This document shows, piece by piece, positions 27,583 through 38,200 of a DNA stretch of 64,000 nt (position 1 is its first letter; every line of letters starts with the position of its first letter). The stretch comes from Termitidicoccus mucosus (GTDB lineage: Bacteria; Verrucomicrobiota; Verrucomicrobiia; Opitutales; Opitutaceae). Location: NCBI RefSeq assembly GCF_038725785.1, contig NZ_CP109796.1, positions 3,658,001-3,722,000 on the forward strand. Direction: 5' to 3'. The notes below the pieces were generated by a model. It had not been told where the DNA came from, did not search any database, and saw only the letters and a program-made list of their open reading frames with translations. A program made the translations under genes and the position numbers.

Positions 27583-28590
27583 TTACCTTATTTCCAGCGC
27601 CCACACATCGGGGGAGCGATAGCCGGGGAGTCGTTCGCCGTTCACCACGATCCACTTGCCATGCCATTCCACGGTGGGAACCGTGGCGCGGGAAAAGGGC
27701 GTCTTGCCCGCGATCTCCCACTTGTCGGCATCCGGCTTGTAGGCAAGCACATCGCGCGGGAAACCGGGATGCGAGGGATGCCCGTTGAGGTGGCTTTTGG
27801 TGCCGTCGTCGCCCGTACATACCAGCACGCTTCCATCAGGCGCGACCGGCGCCGGTGTCGCAGCCGCCGCGGCCACGCGCGGCGCCATGTCGGCGACGCG
27901 ACGCCACACGCCGGCACCGATGTCGTAGGCATGACCATCGGCGAGAAGCGGTTCGCGCTCGGGCCGGCCATTCGCCCCGGACCGCAAAGCCACCCCGCTG
28001 AACAGATAAAACTCGCCGCCCTGCCCCGCCCCCTTCTGGCGCCCCGCCGCAACGGCGAGCATGCGCTCGCGCCCGGGCCAGGGCGGAAGCTCACGCCACC
28101 CGGTGGCGGTGCGGGTCAAATCGAGCGCCCAGAACGTGTGCATCGCCCGTGTCGAATCCGGCGCCTCGATGCCGCCCGCAAGATAGAACACGTCGCCGAC
28201 CAGCGCGCCGCTGGAAAACGCGCACGGACGCGGCAGCGCCGGCAGCGTCTCGACCGCGAGTTCGCCGCCGTTCCACTTGAGCTTATACACATCGCGGAAA
28301 TGCTCGCGCGCATCGCCGCCGCCGGCGCAGATCACGCCGCCGCCATGCGTCACCGAAATACCATAAGCGCACGGCCTCGGCAGGCGCCCGGCCACGCGCC
28401 ACGCGCCGTCGGGCGAGGGAAGCGCAAAGACCGTGTCATACCAGATTTTCGTGCCGCCCTCCCACGGACGCTTGGCGGGAAAGTTCGCGCCGCCGCCGAC
28501 CAGCAGCGCGTCATTGCCAATCCCGGCAAAGGGAGATGCGAAACCCTCGGCGTCGGGGACGGAGGGAAGTTGGGTCCAGAGGAGTTGCAT
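27583..28590 (-). CDS. nanM: Stand-alone permuted sialic-acid mutarotase (NanM-like kelch protein)
   Basis: Kelch propeller of 335 residues, paralogous to the first half of the fusion protein (PWEGGTKIWYDTVFAL, GGDAREHF and KWIVVNGERLPGYRSPDVW recur in both). It is also in the permuted order. The start at MQLLWTQLPS is chosen because the longer in-frame start at 28656 runs through a dispersed repeat. No signal peptide is visible from this start, so it is probably cytosolic, unlike E. coli NanM. It lies directly upstream of the fusion gene, and the same conversion in two compartments is suggested. Confidence 0.88.
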   Translation of the reverse strand: MQLLWTQLPSVPDAEGFASPFAGIGNDALLVGGGANFPAKRPWEGGTKIWYDTVFALPSPDGAWRVAGRLPRPCAYGISVTHGGGVICAGGGDAREHFRDVYKLKWNGGELAVETLPALPRPCAFSSGALVGDVFYLAGGIEAPDSTRAMHTFWALDLTRTATGWRELPPWPGRERMLAVAAGRQKGAGQGGEFYLFSGVALRSGANGRPEREPLLADGHAYDIGAGVWRRVADMAPRVAAAAATPAPVAPDGSVLVCTGDDGTKSHLNGHPSHPGFPRDVLAYKPDADKWEIAGKTPFSRATVPTVEWHGKWIVVNGERLPGYRSPDVWALEIR

Positions 28591-28618
28591 AGGTGTGAAT
28601 GATATACGGGATAATCCC

Positions 28619-28690
28619 AAGGCAGGGCGGGGCATCCTCGCCGGGCCGCGGATCAACCTGAGGTTTCGCCCTACCGGGACCGCCGCGCAA
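28619..28690. repeat. Degenerate relative of dispersed repeat A
   Basis: AGGGCGGGGCATCCTCGCCG... to TTTCGCCCTACCGGGACC resembles the core of repeat A (18794-18891 and 52516-52613) but with several changes. Located between the TonB receptor and mutarotase genes. Confidence 0.5.
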
Positions 28691-28696
28691 CATCAA

Positions 28697-31198
28697 TTAA
28701 TAAAATGTGATGCCGCAGGAAAACTCGACGACGCGGCCCGCGCGGGTCCTCCATTGGTATTCGCTGGCGAAAGTCATGATATCGGTTTCGTCGAGAATAT
28801 TCTTGGCGTTAAGCGCAAGCCGGACTTGCGGGCTTTTGCGGTTTTTCGGCGTGAGCTTGAAATTATAGGTGATGCCGGCGTCCACCTGCCACGTGGCGGG
28901 GACCGGCCCCCAAACCGGCTCGTCCCGGCGCGAGGCGTTTAGATTGGTCTCCGCGAGGTTGCGCTCGCCATTATAAATCAACCCCAGCCGGAGAGACATG
29001 CCCTTGACGGGAAAATTGTTCCAGCGGGACAACATAGTGAACGAGTGCCTCGGCATCCGGTCCATGCTGGCAATATAGCGTTTGTAGCGGGGATCGTCCT
29101 TCGTTTCCGTGAGCGCGTAGCCGCCGAACAAATTCCAGTTGTCGGTGGGGCGCAAATTATAGCCGACCTCGATACCCTCGGTCTTTCGCCCGAGAACGGG
29201 GACGAAGAAGCCGGAGTTTTCCGGGTCAGCGGCCGATGTGTTGTTATGCTCGATATGATACCAAGTCACGAGCCCCTGCACGCGGCCGTCCGCGAGGTTT
29301 ATTTTTAGTCCGATTTCGCGCTGCTGCCCGGTCTCGGGATCGAGAAAGCCGCCGTCAACCGTCGGACGGGCCTGCGCCTGGGGTGAGAAGGAGCGGTTGA
29401 GGTTTCCGTATAATGAGAACCGCCCGGCTGAGTCGATATGCCACACGGCCCCGGCATTGTGGGCGACACCGTCGTCCCACCGCTCGATTTTCGTGGCGGC
29501 CGGCTGCACCGCGTTGCCGGACACCCAGTCCCAGCGGCCTTGATAATTGCGGGCATAACGCGCGCCGATGTTCACAAAAACCCTGTTCTCCCAGAAGGAA
29601 AAAATATCAGTCAAATACACCTCCGTGTTGCGCGTGGTGGTGTCGCGCAGTATGGAGGGAAACAGCACCGGGGTGTTGCGGGCGAACGATTTTTCCCGGT
29701 CGAATATGTTAATCGGCATGACCAGATGCGGATTCAGCCCCGCCAGCGTCGGGTCTTCGAGCACCTTGTCAATAGTGAGATCCCGGTAGTCCTTCCCGTC
29801 TGGGGTCAGCACGTTTGAAACGGATTGGTTCGGACCGACGATGCCGGTATTGTCATATTTTTGCTGGCCCACGGGAATAATGCCAAGGCTGGGATCGCGA
29901 TTAAGGTAAGTGGCGTTGGTGATTCCCCCGAAATTATACGACGTGACCTTTTGGTCCATGAACATCCGCTGGTCCATATACGACAGCCCGACCAGCACGC
30001 GGTGATACACCGGGCCGGTGTCGAACTTGGCGGAAAGCTCGTTGCGCCACTGGTAATTGTCATAGTCCCGGTCGTCGGACGTGGCGCGACGTGGCAGCAG
30101 TGCGGCGTCCTTGAGGATGATCAACCCGCCGGCGTCCGGCGCGGTCTCCGCGTTGGCCTGTTTTTGTTTTTCATACAGGAACTGGGAGCGGAGCTGGAGT
30201 CTGTTATTAAAGGCGTGCTGAAAATCGACCATGCCGATATGACGCTGGGTGTCACGCATGTCATCGGGTTCGACAAGATTCATCCGCCGGTTGCCATAAG
30301 TAAGATAGGTGCCGCCCTGCACGAGTTCCTTCCGCCCTGTTTCCGGATTCACCGCGACGGTGCCGCCCACAATCATTCCATCGGGGTCGCCGTTCAGGAT
30401 GGGCGCGCTCCAAAGATTCTGCCGCTGCAGTTTGTTATAAAAATACTCGATATTCAGCTTGGTGGCCCTGGTGGGAGTCCAGGTGAAGGCCGCGCCCGCG
30501 CTGGTTTCCTTGCGGAAGGTGCTCCACGGGGATGCAACCGTGCCGTCCTCCCATTCCGCGTTCAGGCGGAGGAGGTATTTTTTCCCGGCGTCCAGCGGGA
30601 TGTTGGTGTCGAACTCCCCGCGCCACAGGCCGAGCGTCCCGTAGATGGCGCGGGCCGACGACTGGCGCGAGGGACGCGGGCGCTTGGTCTCGCGGTTGAC
30701 CACGCCGCCAAAGCCGCCGGGACCGAAAATGACGGCGTTGGGCCCCTTGATAATAGTAACGCGTTCTATATTGGCCAACTGTGTGACGCCAATCCCGCCC
30801 GTAAGAGGAAATCCATTGAGGAAGACGGTGTTGGCGCTTAGAATGCCGCGCATCATGAAACCCTCGCTGTCACCGGATTTGGCAATCGAGGGATCGTAAA
30901 TCAGAATGTCGTCGATGTCACGCGCCATGAGGTCGTTGATAAACTCCTCGTTGAGCACGTTCACGTTCATCGGGATGTCCGATATCGGCGTGTCCATGCG
31001 CATCACGTCGGCGCTGCTCATCGACTGGTAGCCCACGTCCTTCGAGGTCGTCACCTCGAAGGCGGAAAGTTGGACCACCTCGTCGTCGGGCGCGGTTCCA
31101 TTATCGGGGGCCGTCGTGCTCTGGCCCCGGGCCAAAGGCGCCGCCGACAGCGCAAGCAGCCAAAGCGCGGCAGGGGTGATGTAGGATTGTATTTTCAT
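28697..31198 (-). CDS. TonB-dependent outer-membrane receptor
   Basis: Protein of 833 residues. The signal peptide ends near ARGQ. A probable TonB-box-like segment DEVVQLSAFEVTTSKD is followed by the plug domain (IERVTIIKGPNAVIFGPGGFGGVVNRETKRP), then a long beta-barrel ending in Phe-Tyr (SCGITFY). It is an energised importer in the outer membrane. The ligand is not encoded in an obvious motif, but its position between the mutarotases and the autotransporters of a sialic-acid island suggests sialic acid or a sialoglycan. No SusD partner is present. Confidence 0.93.
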   Translation of the reverse strand: MKIQSYITPAALWLLALSAAPLARGQSTTAPDNGTAPDDEVVQLSAFEVTTSKDVGYQSMSSADVMRMDTPISDIPMNVNVLNEEFINDLMARDIDDILIYDPSIAKSGDSEGFMMRGILSANTVFLNGFPLTGGIGVTQLANIERVTIIKGPNAVIFGPGGFGGVVNRETKRPRPSRQSSARAIYGTLGLWRGEFDTNIPLDAGKKYLLRLNAEWEDGTVASPWSTFRKETSAGAAFTWTPTRATKLNIEYFYNKLQRQNLWSAPILNGDPDGMIVGGTVAVNPETGRKELVQGGTYLTYGNRRMNLVEPDDMRDTQRHIGMVDFQHAFNNRLQLRSQFLYEKQKQANAETAPDAGGLIILKDAALLPRRATSDDRDYDNYQWRNELSAKFDTGPVYHRVLVGLSYMDQRMFMDQKVTSYNFGGITNATYLNRDPSLGIIPVGQQKYDNTGIVGPNQSVSNVLTPDGKDYRDLTIDKVLEDPTLAGLNPHLVMPINIFDREKSFARNTPVLFPSILRDTTTRNTEVYLTDIFSFWENRVFVNIGARYARNYQGRWDWVSGNAVQPAATKIERWDDGVAHNAGAVWHIDSAGRFSLYGNLNRSFSPQAQARPTVDGGFLDPETGQQREIGLKINLADGRVQGLVTWYHIEHNNTSAADPENSGFFVPVLGRKTEGIEVGYNLRPTDNWNLFGGYALTETKDDPRYKRYIASMDRMPRHSFTMLSRWNNFPVKGMSLRLGLIYNGERNLAETNLNASRRDEPVWGPVPATWQVDAGITYNFKLTPKNRKSPQVRLALNAKNILDETDIMTFASEYQWRTRAGRVVEFSCGITFY

Positions 31199-31258
31199 AA
31201 TAAAGGAGGTCGGGTTTCTGTTTTTATTAATGCCGCCCCGCGGCGGCTGTGCGGCAGC

Positions 31259-34200
31259 CTACCAGTTCCAACGGATGCTGGCGTTTGCCGAGTGGCGGTC
31301 GTGGTCCTGGCCGTTCTCGTAATCGTAGGCAAAGGCGAGGGTGGACCTGGCGCCCAACACGAAGCGCAGGCCCAGACCCGCCACGCAGCCGGCCTGCCTG
31401 TATTCCCCGGTGGAGCCGATGCGGACTTTGTCACCGAGATTATTGGAAAGCTGCGCGGTGATGACGGCGGGATCGGCCTGCAGCACGGCGCGCCAGCCAA
31501 AGAGAAAATCAATCACGGCGGGCAGGTTTCGCCCCAGCGTGAAGCCCTGGGAAACCCGCACGCTCATGAAACTGTCCCAGCGATCCGCGCTAAAATCGTC
31601 AACCAGCACCGCGCCCGGACCGTTCTCGCCCTGGTCCTTATAATCGAGGCCCATGTAAGTCACAGAGAAGGCGGGTTTGATCGCGCCGTTTTTCCACGGG
31701 TTGATCACGAAACCGATCTCCGCGCCGCCGCCGAGAACGCCCGCATTATAATTTCCCTTCGCATAGCCGGTCTGCTCAAAGCGGGATGTGTCGGCGTCGA
31801 TTGATCCGGCCATGAGGTCGGCGGCAAAATAGAGCTGCCCGAACTTCACCGCGCCGTAAACACCCGCATAGGGCATCTCGGCCTCGGTTTCGGCATGATT
31901 ATCGGTCTTTATCGAATTATAATTATAGCCAATATAACCGCCGACAACCAGCCGGCTTGAGATTAATTTGTCATAGCCGGCCATGCCGCCATAAGTGTGA
32001 CCGGCGAAGCCAACCCGGCCGGGGGCGCTGTCGTAATCGGAAAAGCTGCCGACACCCTTGATCCAGAAATTGCGCCCGGGATCGCCGGGCCGGCGGCCCA
32101 TAATCGGCATGAGGAAACTCTCGCCGAGGCGCGAATACACCGCGCCCGTCGTGGCGGTCATCGCATCGAAGGCGGCGGCCACGTCCTTGCCGGCGTGGGT
32201 GGCGGGATTGACCTTCGTGACGCGCAGGTCGCCGTTGTCGGTGGTGACGCTTATCTCGGCATCACCGGCCTCGAAGAAGGCGTTGCTGGTCACGGACGCG
32301 GCGTCAACCAGCCAGATGGAGCCCGAAGGCGCGGCGCCGAGATCGACAATGGAGCCCTCATCGAACGTGAGATCGCCGGAGAGCTTCAATAGCGGGACGC
32401 TAGCGGTGGCGTTGCGGAAACTGATTTTGCCGCCGTCATAGACCCGCATGGATTGCGCCAGGGTGTTGGGCTGGCCGATGGTGAGACTGCCGCCGCCCTC
32501 GACGGAAACCGCGGATGTCGCGCCACCCAGCGCGCCCGGATGGCCGGCGGTCGCCTTCGCGTGCTGCATGACGCGAAAGGCGCTGAGCGAATTGGCGCCG
32601 GCAACGAGCAGCGGGCCCGTGTCGGGACCGTCAATGCCGAAGACCGCCAGCGAACCGCCGGCGATCGCTCCGGACAGGACGGCCCCGGGGGGATTTCCGC
32701 CGGACGTCGCATTATAAACGCGGAGCGTGTTGCCGTTGAGGTTTATATTGTTTCCAATGGTGTTCCCCGCCGAAATTCCCAGCAGCGTGCTCGTGCCGGT
32801 CACGCCGAGCGCGCCGGTGCCGAGCGACTGGTCGTGGCGCACGAGCAGCGAGCCGCCGCGAAGCTCCGTCGCGCCGTGCGTGTTCGCCGTTTGCAGGATG
32901 AGAGCGTGGGCGCCGTCCTTCACGAGCGTGCCCGGGCCGGAGACGGAGCCCGAAAGGGTGACAACGCCGCCGCCGGCGGCAAGCACCGCGCTTTTGCCCG
33001 GGTCAATTATTATATTGTTCGTGATCTGCGTGCTGCCGCTGACACGCAAGGTCCCCGTCTCCCTGAACATGACGGCCGCCGCCCCGGTCTGCAACTGGTC
33101 GCCGCGCTGGATCTCAATGGCGCCGCCGTGAATATACACGCCGCCGTTGAATACATTGGCCCCGTTGTTGAACACGAGCGCGCCGGAGCCCCGCTTGACA
33201 AGCTGCCCGGAGCCGGAGGCCACCACATCCGCCTCGGCGTCCCCGGATGTGTATTTGGACGCCGTGATGCCGCCCGCGCCGGTAAAGGCGATGGAGGAGT
33301 CACCATCGACCAGCATGCCGGTGACAAAAACAGGCGAGGCGAGGTCAATCGACCTGGCCGCCGCGTCGGCCTGAAATTCGACCAGGTCTCCCGAGGCGAA
33401 TTTCACCACGCCGGGATCATTCACCCCCTGCCAGTTGTTGTCGGAATTATTCCACGCGCCGCCGGTCGCCGGGCCGGTCCATTTCATCCTGCTGGCCTGG
33501 CTGGTCCAGACGCTCACGAGAAAATCCGAGGCGTCGGATATTAACTTCGCGCCCTGGCGCGCGTCGTCGGAAATCGTGATGTCGCCATTGGCGGCAAACC
33601 GGAGCGTGTCCGCGCCGTTTGCGATGAGCGTATTATACAGGGTGATGGCCCCCAGATTATAGGTGCCGCTGGCGAAAGCCTGCATGTTGAGAATGTTGGT
33701 GCCGCCGGTCTCGATTATAACGCCGTTGTGGTCGAACCTCGATGAGGTGCCGGAGGCGGAGGCGACATATGAAATGGTCGCGTTGTCCAGCGCGAGGCGC
33801 CCGTCGATGGAGAAGGTGCCGGCTTCGGCGTCGGAAACGCCGACCTGGAGCGCGGCGCCGTTGGAAACCATGACATTGGCGGCGCCAGCGGCGTCGGCAT
33901 TGGCGGCTTTCCCAAGCCCGCCGAAAGCGGCGGCCGTGGCGACCGTGATGGTCGAACTCCCCAGCAGGGCGCCGTCATTGCCGAGAAGCAGGCGGCCGCC
34001 GGAAACCTCGGTCGAGCCGCGCCAGTAGGAATTGTCGGCGTTGAGGATCAGGTCGCCGCCGCCGGTTTTTATAATTTTCGCGGCGGTGCCGCCGGCGGTC
34101 GCGGCACTGGCGAAGGAATCGGAATTTTTGTCGGAGGCAGCGGGGTCGCCGATGGCGAGGGAGACGCCTGCGTCGATGTCGAAGCGCGCGCCGCCGCCGC

Positions 34201-35107
34201 CGGCCGCGTAATAAAATCCACCAGCCTCCGCCCTGGCGACGGGCGCGGTGTTGGCGGTGACGGCGGCGGTGGTGACGCCGTCCAATCCAGCGCGGTTGCC
34301 GGACCATCGAGAGGCGGTGCCGCCGGCGGCGGTCATTTTGAAAACCAGTTCGCCGCCGATGTGGCCGGCGCGGATGGCGCCGCCGAGGGTGCCGGCCCAG
34401 TTGTCCTTGAAAACGACGTTGGTGAACGTGGCGCTGTAAGCGAAGGCGCCGATATCGAGCACGCCGGAGGTGGTCTTGGCGCGGTTGGCCTCGAAGAGGA
34501 CGTTGTCCAGCGTGAGCCGTCCGGTCGCAGCCTGGATGCCGAAGACGCCGATTTGCGCGTTGAGGGCGTAATTGCCGAGAAACGTGCCGCCTGATATGAG
34601 AACCGTGCCGTTTTGCACACGGGACACGCCGGTGTTGCCGTAACTGAAATTATCCTCGAACAGCACGTCGCGCATCGTGATGGCGGCGTCGCCCGCGTTG
34701 ATTTGAAAAACGCCGGACACACCGGCCGTGCCGGCGCCACCGCTGTTGCCAATAAAATCCGCGCCGGTGACGAGCACGGTGGCGTCGGTCGTGATGCCGA
34801 GGATGCTCCCGCCGGCGGAGTTCCTGTAAATGTCCTTGAACACGACCCGCCCGGTGCCGCCCTCGGAGACCGGCCCGATGGCCAGCGTGCCCGTGCCGAG
34901 CGACGGAAACAGCGAGCCGCCGGAGCCGGTGCGGAGGATGGTGAGGGTCGCCCCGTCCGCCACTTTTATTTCACGGGTCGTGATGGTCTCGTTGTGCGCG
35001 AGCGTGACGGTGGCGCTGGTGGTCACCGGGCTGGCGATTTCGGCGGCGGGCGCGGCGGGAACGGCAAGAAGGAAAACAGGGGCGGATTTGATAATAAACT
35101 TAATCAT
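31259..35107 (-). CDS. Autotransporter with Pmp-like motifs (paralogue 1)
   Basis: Protein of 1282 residues with a signal peptide (MIKFIIKSAPVFLLAVPAAPAAE). The N-terminal passenger contains FxxN motifs spaced along a beta helix (FIGNS, FEDNF, FLGNY, FEANR, FKDNWAGTLGGAI), resembling chlamydial Pmp repeats. The middle carries autotransporter-associated strands (GPGTLVKDGAHALILQTANTH, NTLRVYNATSGG). The last about 290 residues form a 12-strand autotransporter barrel (GRNFWIKGVGSFSDYDSA..., ending SIRWNW). The passenger target is unknown, perhaps adhesion to sialylated mucin. It is highly similar in its barrel to the protein encoded at 35222. Confidence 0.9.
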   Translation of the reverse strand: MIKFIIKSAPVFLLAVPAAPAAEIASPVTTSATVTLAHNETITTREIKVADGATLTILRTGSGGSLFPSLGTGTLAIGPVSEGGTGRVVFKDIYRNSAGGSILGITTDATVLVTGADFIGNSGGAGTAGVSGVFQINAGDAAITMRDVLFEDNFSYGNTGVSRVQNGTVLISGGTFLGNYALNAQIGVFGIQAATGRLTLDNVLFEANRAKTTSGVLDIGAFAYSATFTNVVFKDNWAGTLGGAIRAGHIGGELVFKMTAAGGTASRWSGNRAGLDGVTTAAVTANTAPVARAEAGGFYYAAGGGGARFDIDAGVSLAIGDPAASDKNSDSFASAATAGGTAAKIIKTGGGDLILNADNSYWRGSTEVSGGRLLLGNDGALLGSSTITVATAAAFGGLGKAANADAAGAANVMVSNGAALQVGVSDAEAGTFSIDGRLALDNATISYVASASGTSSRFDHNGVIIETGGTNILNMQAFASGTYNLGAITLYNTLIANGADTLRFAANGDITISDDARQGAKLISDASDFLVSVWTSQASRMKWTGPATGGAWNNSDNNWQGVNDPGVVKFASGDLVEFQADAAARSIDLASPVFVTGMLVDGDSSIAFTGAGGITASKYTSGDAEADVVASGSGQLVKRGSGALVFNNGANVFNGGVYIHGGAIEIQRGDQLQTGAAAVMFRETGTLRVSGSTQITNNIIIDPGKSAVLAAGGGVVTLSGSVSGPGTLVKDGAHALILQTANTHGATELRGGSLLVRHDQSLGTGALGVTGTSTLLGISAGNTIGNNINLNGNTLRVYNATSGGNPPGAVLSGAIAGGSLAVFGIDGPDTGPLLVAGANSLSAFRVMQHAKATAGHPGALGGATSAVSVEGGGSLTIGQPNTLAQSMRVYDGGKISFRNATASVPLLKLSGDLTFDEGSIVDLGAAPSGSIWLVDAASVTSNAFFEAGDAEISVTTDNGDLRVTKVNPATHAGKDVAAAFDAMTATTGAVYSRLGESFLMPIMGRRPGDPGRNFWIKGVGSFSDYDSAPGRVGFAGHTYGGMAGYDKLISSRLVVGGYIGYNYNSIKTDNHAETEAEMPYAGVYGAVKFGQLYFAADLMAGSIDADTSRFEQTGYAKGNYNAGVLGGGAEIGFVINPWKNGAIKPAFSVTYMGLDYKDQGENGPGAVLVDDFSADRWDSFMSVRVSQGFTLGRNLPAVIDFLFGWRAVLQADPAVITAQLSNNLGDKVRIGSTGEYRQAGCVAGLGLRFVLGARSTLAFAYDYENGQDHDRHSANASIRWNW

Positions 35108-35221
35108 AAAATGGGTTCGGTTTTAATGGCCGCAAAGAGGCGCAAGAGGCACAAAACGGGATGGTGTTTTCCCTGTGCTTTTGTGCTTCTCCGCGGCTAT
35201 TGTATTGGTTCGGTTTTGTTT

Positions 35222-38200
35222 TCACCAAGCGAGGCGGATGACGGCGTTGACCGAATGGCGATTATAATCACTGCCGGTTTCGTAATCATAGCCGGCCGAG
35301 AACAGGGAATTGCGGGTGATGGCAAAACGCACACCGAGGCCGGCCATAAAAGCGCCGCGGTCGTAGTTGTCGCCGATGAGCGTGAAGGTATCCGCGGGGC
35401 TGGCGGCAAAGGCGGCGGCGAGATGATTTTGCTCGTCCTTCAGCGCGGCGCGCCAGCCGAGCAGGAGGTCGAACACGCCGGGCAGTTTCCACGGCGTGGC
35501 AAACCCCTGGGAGACTTGCACGCTCGCGAGGCCTTCCCAACGCTCGGTTTTGAAGTTATCCACCAGAATCGCACCCGGGCCGGTTTCGCTCTGCTCATGA
35601 TAATCGAGGCTCATGTAGCGCACGGCGACAGCGGGCTTGATCGTGCCGTTTTTCCAGGCAGCCAACACCGTGCCGATTTCAACGCCGCCGCCGGCGGTGT
35701 AGGCATTGTATTCGCCGGTGGCGTAGCCGGTCTGCTCGAAGCGGGAGGTATCCGCATCGAACGTCCCGATCGTGATGTCGCCGGCGATATAAACCGGGCC
35801 GAAGCGCATCACGCCGTAAGCGCCGCCGTAAGGCAGGTCGGCATTGGTCTCGGCCTGGTTGTCGGTTCTGATTTTCACATGAGAAAATCCCGCGTAGGCG
35901 CCAATCAGGAATTTTTCGGAAACCGCGTAATCAAAGCCCGCGATTGCACCGTAGGCATCGTCCTTGTAACCGATCCGTCCGTCGCCGCCATCGCGATCGC
36001 CAAAGGTGCCGATGCCTTTTATCCAGAAACTATTCGCAGGATCATTGGACCGGCGCCCGGTGCGGGCATTGAGGAAGCTCTCGCCGAGACGCGAGTAAAC
36101 CGCGGTGATGGACGCGGTCATCGCGTCGAAGGCGACGGCAATGTCCTTGCCTGGGTTGGCCGCCTGGTTGACGGCGCCGACGATGAGGTTGCCGTCTCCA
36201 TCGATCGCAAAGGCGGTCACGTCCATGCCGGTGTTGGGGCCGGTATCATAAACGACACCGTTGTCAGTGATGCCCGAGGCCGCCCTGGCCAGCGTATGGG
36301 AGCCGGAGGTCACCATGCCGAGGGCGAGGGTGGAGCTGGCTTGCAGGGTGAGCGCGCCCGCGAGGTTCAGCATGGGCTGGCCGTCCGCGATGGCGTTGAA
36401 CACGAGCTTGCCGCCGGCGGCCACGGTCAGGTTTTTCGCGGCGGTGTTGGCGACGCCGAGGTTGAGTGTGCCGCCGTTGTTGACGGCGACGTCGGAGGTC
36501 GCGCCGCCAAGCGCGCCCGCCACGCCGGCGGTGAGGTTTGCGCCTTGGCTAAGGGTGAGTCGCTGCAACGCGTTCGCTCCGCCAAAGGCCAGCGTGCTGT
36601 TGCCAATCTCCACCGCGTTGCCGGTGAGAGCGTTGTTCACGCTGCCGGAGACGATGTCCCGAAACTCAAGCGTGGAGGTCGCGCCGATGGCGACCGCACC
36701 CGCGCCGATGGCGGAGGCGTGGTTCGCCGCGACCACACGGGCGGTATTGATGTGGAGGCCGCCGCTGAAGGTGTTCGCGCCCGCGAGACCGATGGTGCCG
36801 GTGCCGTCGAGGGTGAGCGCGCCCGCGCCGCCGATGACTCCGGCGAGGGCGGCATTGTTCGCGCCGGCGTCGAGCGTGAGGCCGGAGGCGCCGAGGTTGA
36901 TGGCGTTGGCGATGGCGAGGCCGTCGGCGTCGAGGTAAAGCACGGGCGGGACGCCCGTGCCACCCGATCCGGAGGCGGCGGTGACCGCAAGTGTGCCGGT
37001 GCCGAGCGCGGCGTTGTGTCCGAGTCCGAGCGTGCCGGCCGCGAGGTCCACGCCGCCGGTGTGGGCGCTGGAGCCGGTGAGCGAAAGTTTTCCGGCTCCG
37101 GTCTTGACGAGTTTGCCCGCGCCGCTGAACGCGCCGGAGAAGGCGGTCGTGCCGGTGTTTTGCGCGGTGAGGGTCGAGGAGCCGAGCAGGACGGCGCCCG
37201 CCCCGGTGAGGTTTTGCGCGGTCTGGTCGTGGCCGCCGAGGTCGAGGGCCGCGCCGGACTTCACGTCAACGGAGGTGCTCGCGGCAAAGGCGTTGCCGAC
37301 ACCGGCCTTCAGGGTGCCGGTGTTGACGATGGTCGTGCCGGTGTGGGTGTTTTGTCTCTCAAGGGTGATCGCCCCGGCGGCGTTGATCTCGACCGCGCCG
37401 GAGCCGGTGAGCACGGCGGAGAGGGTCGAGTCCGTGGCGCTGGTGTTGTCGAGGATGAGGGTTTTGCCGTCATGGATATCAATCTGTGAAAGACCATAAC
37501 CCATGTAGATACCGTCGGTTTGCTTGCTCGCGGCATAGCTGTAGCTGGCAGTGGCGACGGTGCCGCCGATGGTCTGAACAACGCTGGCGGTGGCGGCGGC
37601 AAGCGCGGAGCCGTCGAGCGCGGTGAGCGTCACGTCGCCGGAGCCGGTGACGGCGCCCGCGGCGACGAGTCTCACGTTGGCCGCGCCGTCCTGGTCGAGG
37701 AGGTTGAGGGCGGGCGGGACGGCGGGGTTGTATTGGGTTCCTGAATACTGCGAGGCATCCACGCCGATGCTGGTGCTGCCCGTGCCGAGGTCGAGGGTGG
37801 CGACGGTGAGGAGCTTGCCGACGGGGACTCCGCCGACGGTCTCGATGTCGAGGCGTCCGCCCGCGAGGGTGAGGGTGGCGATGGTGAAGGCGGCGCCGCT
37901 TTTTTGCGCGACCGCATCGGCGTTGAGCACGAGGTTCGCGCCGGCGCCGGAAAGCGCGGCGGCGGCGTTTTCGTCGAGCGTCAGCGTGCCTTTGTTCAGC
38001 CGGAGCGTGCCGGTGAAGGTGCTGGTGTTGTTGGCAAAACTGAACGCGTCGGCGGTGGCGGCGAGGTTGATGTTGACGATGCCGTTGCCGGCGAGGGCGC
38101 GGGTGAAGGAGAACGGGGACGACGCGGCGGTGGCGATGTCGAGCGTGCCGGCGCTGCCGACCGCAACGGTGCCGTTGGCGGAACCGAGGGCGGAGGCGGT

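Noticed and set aside
34613-37489. Plus-strand 958-residue frame over the autotransporters
   Set aside because: Antisense to autotransporter barrel and repeat regions; composition biased to Gly/Arg/Glu/Val.
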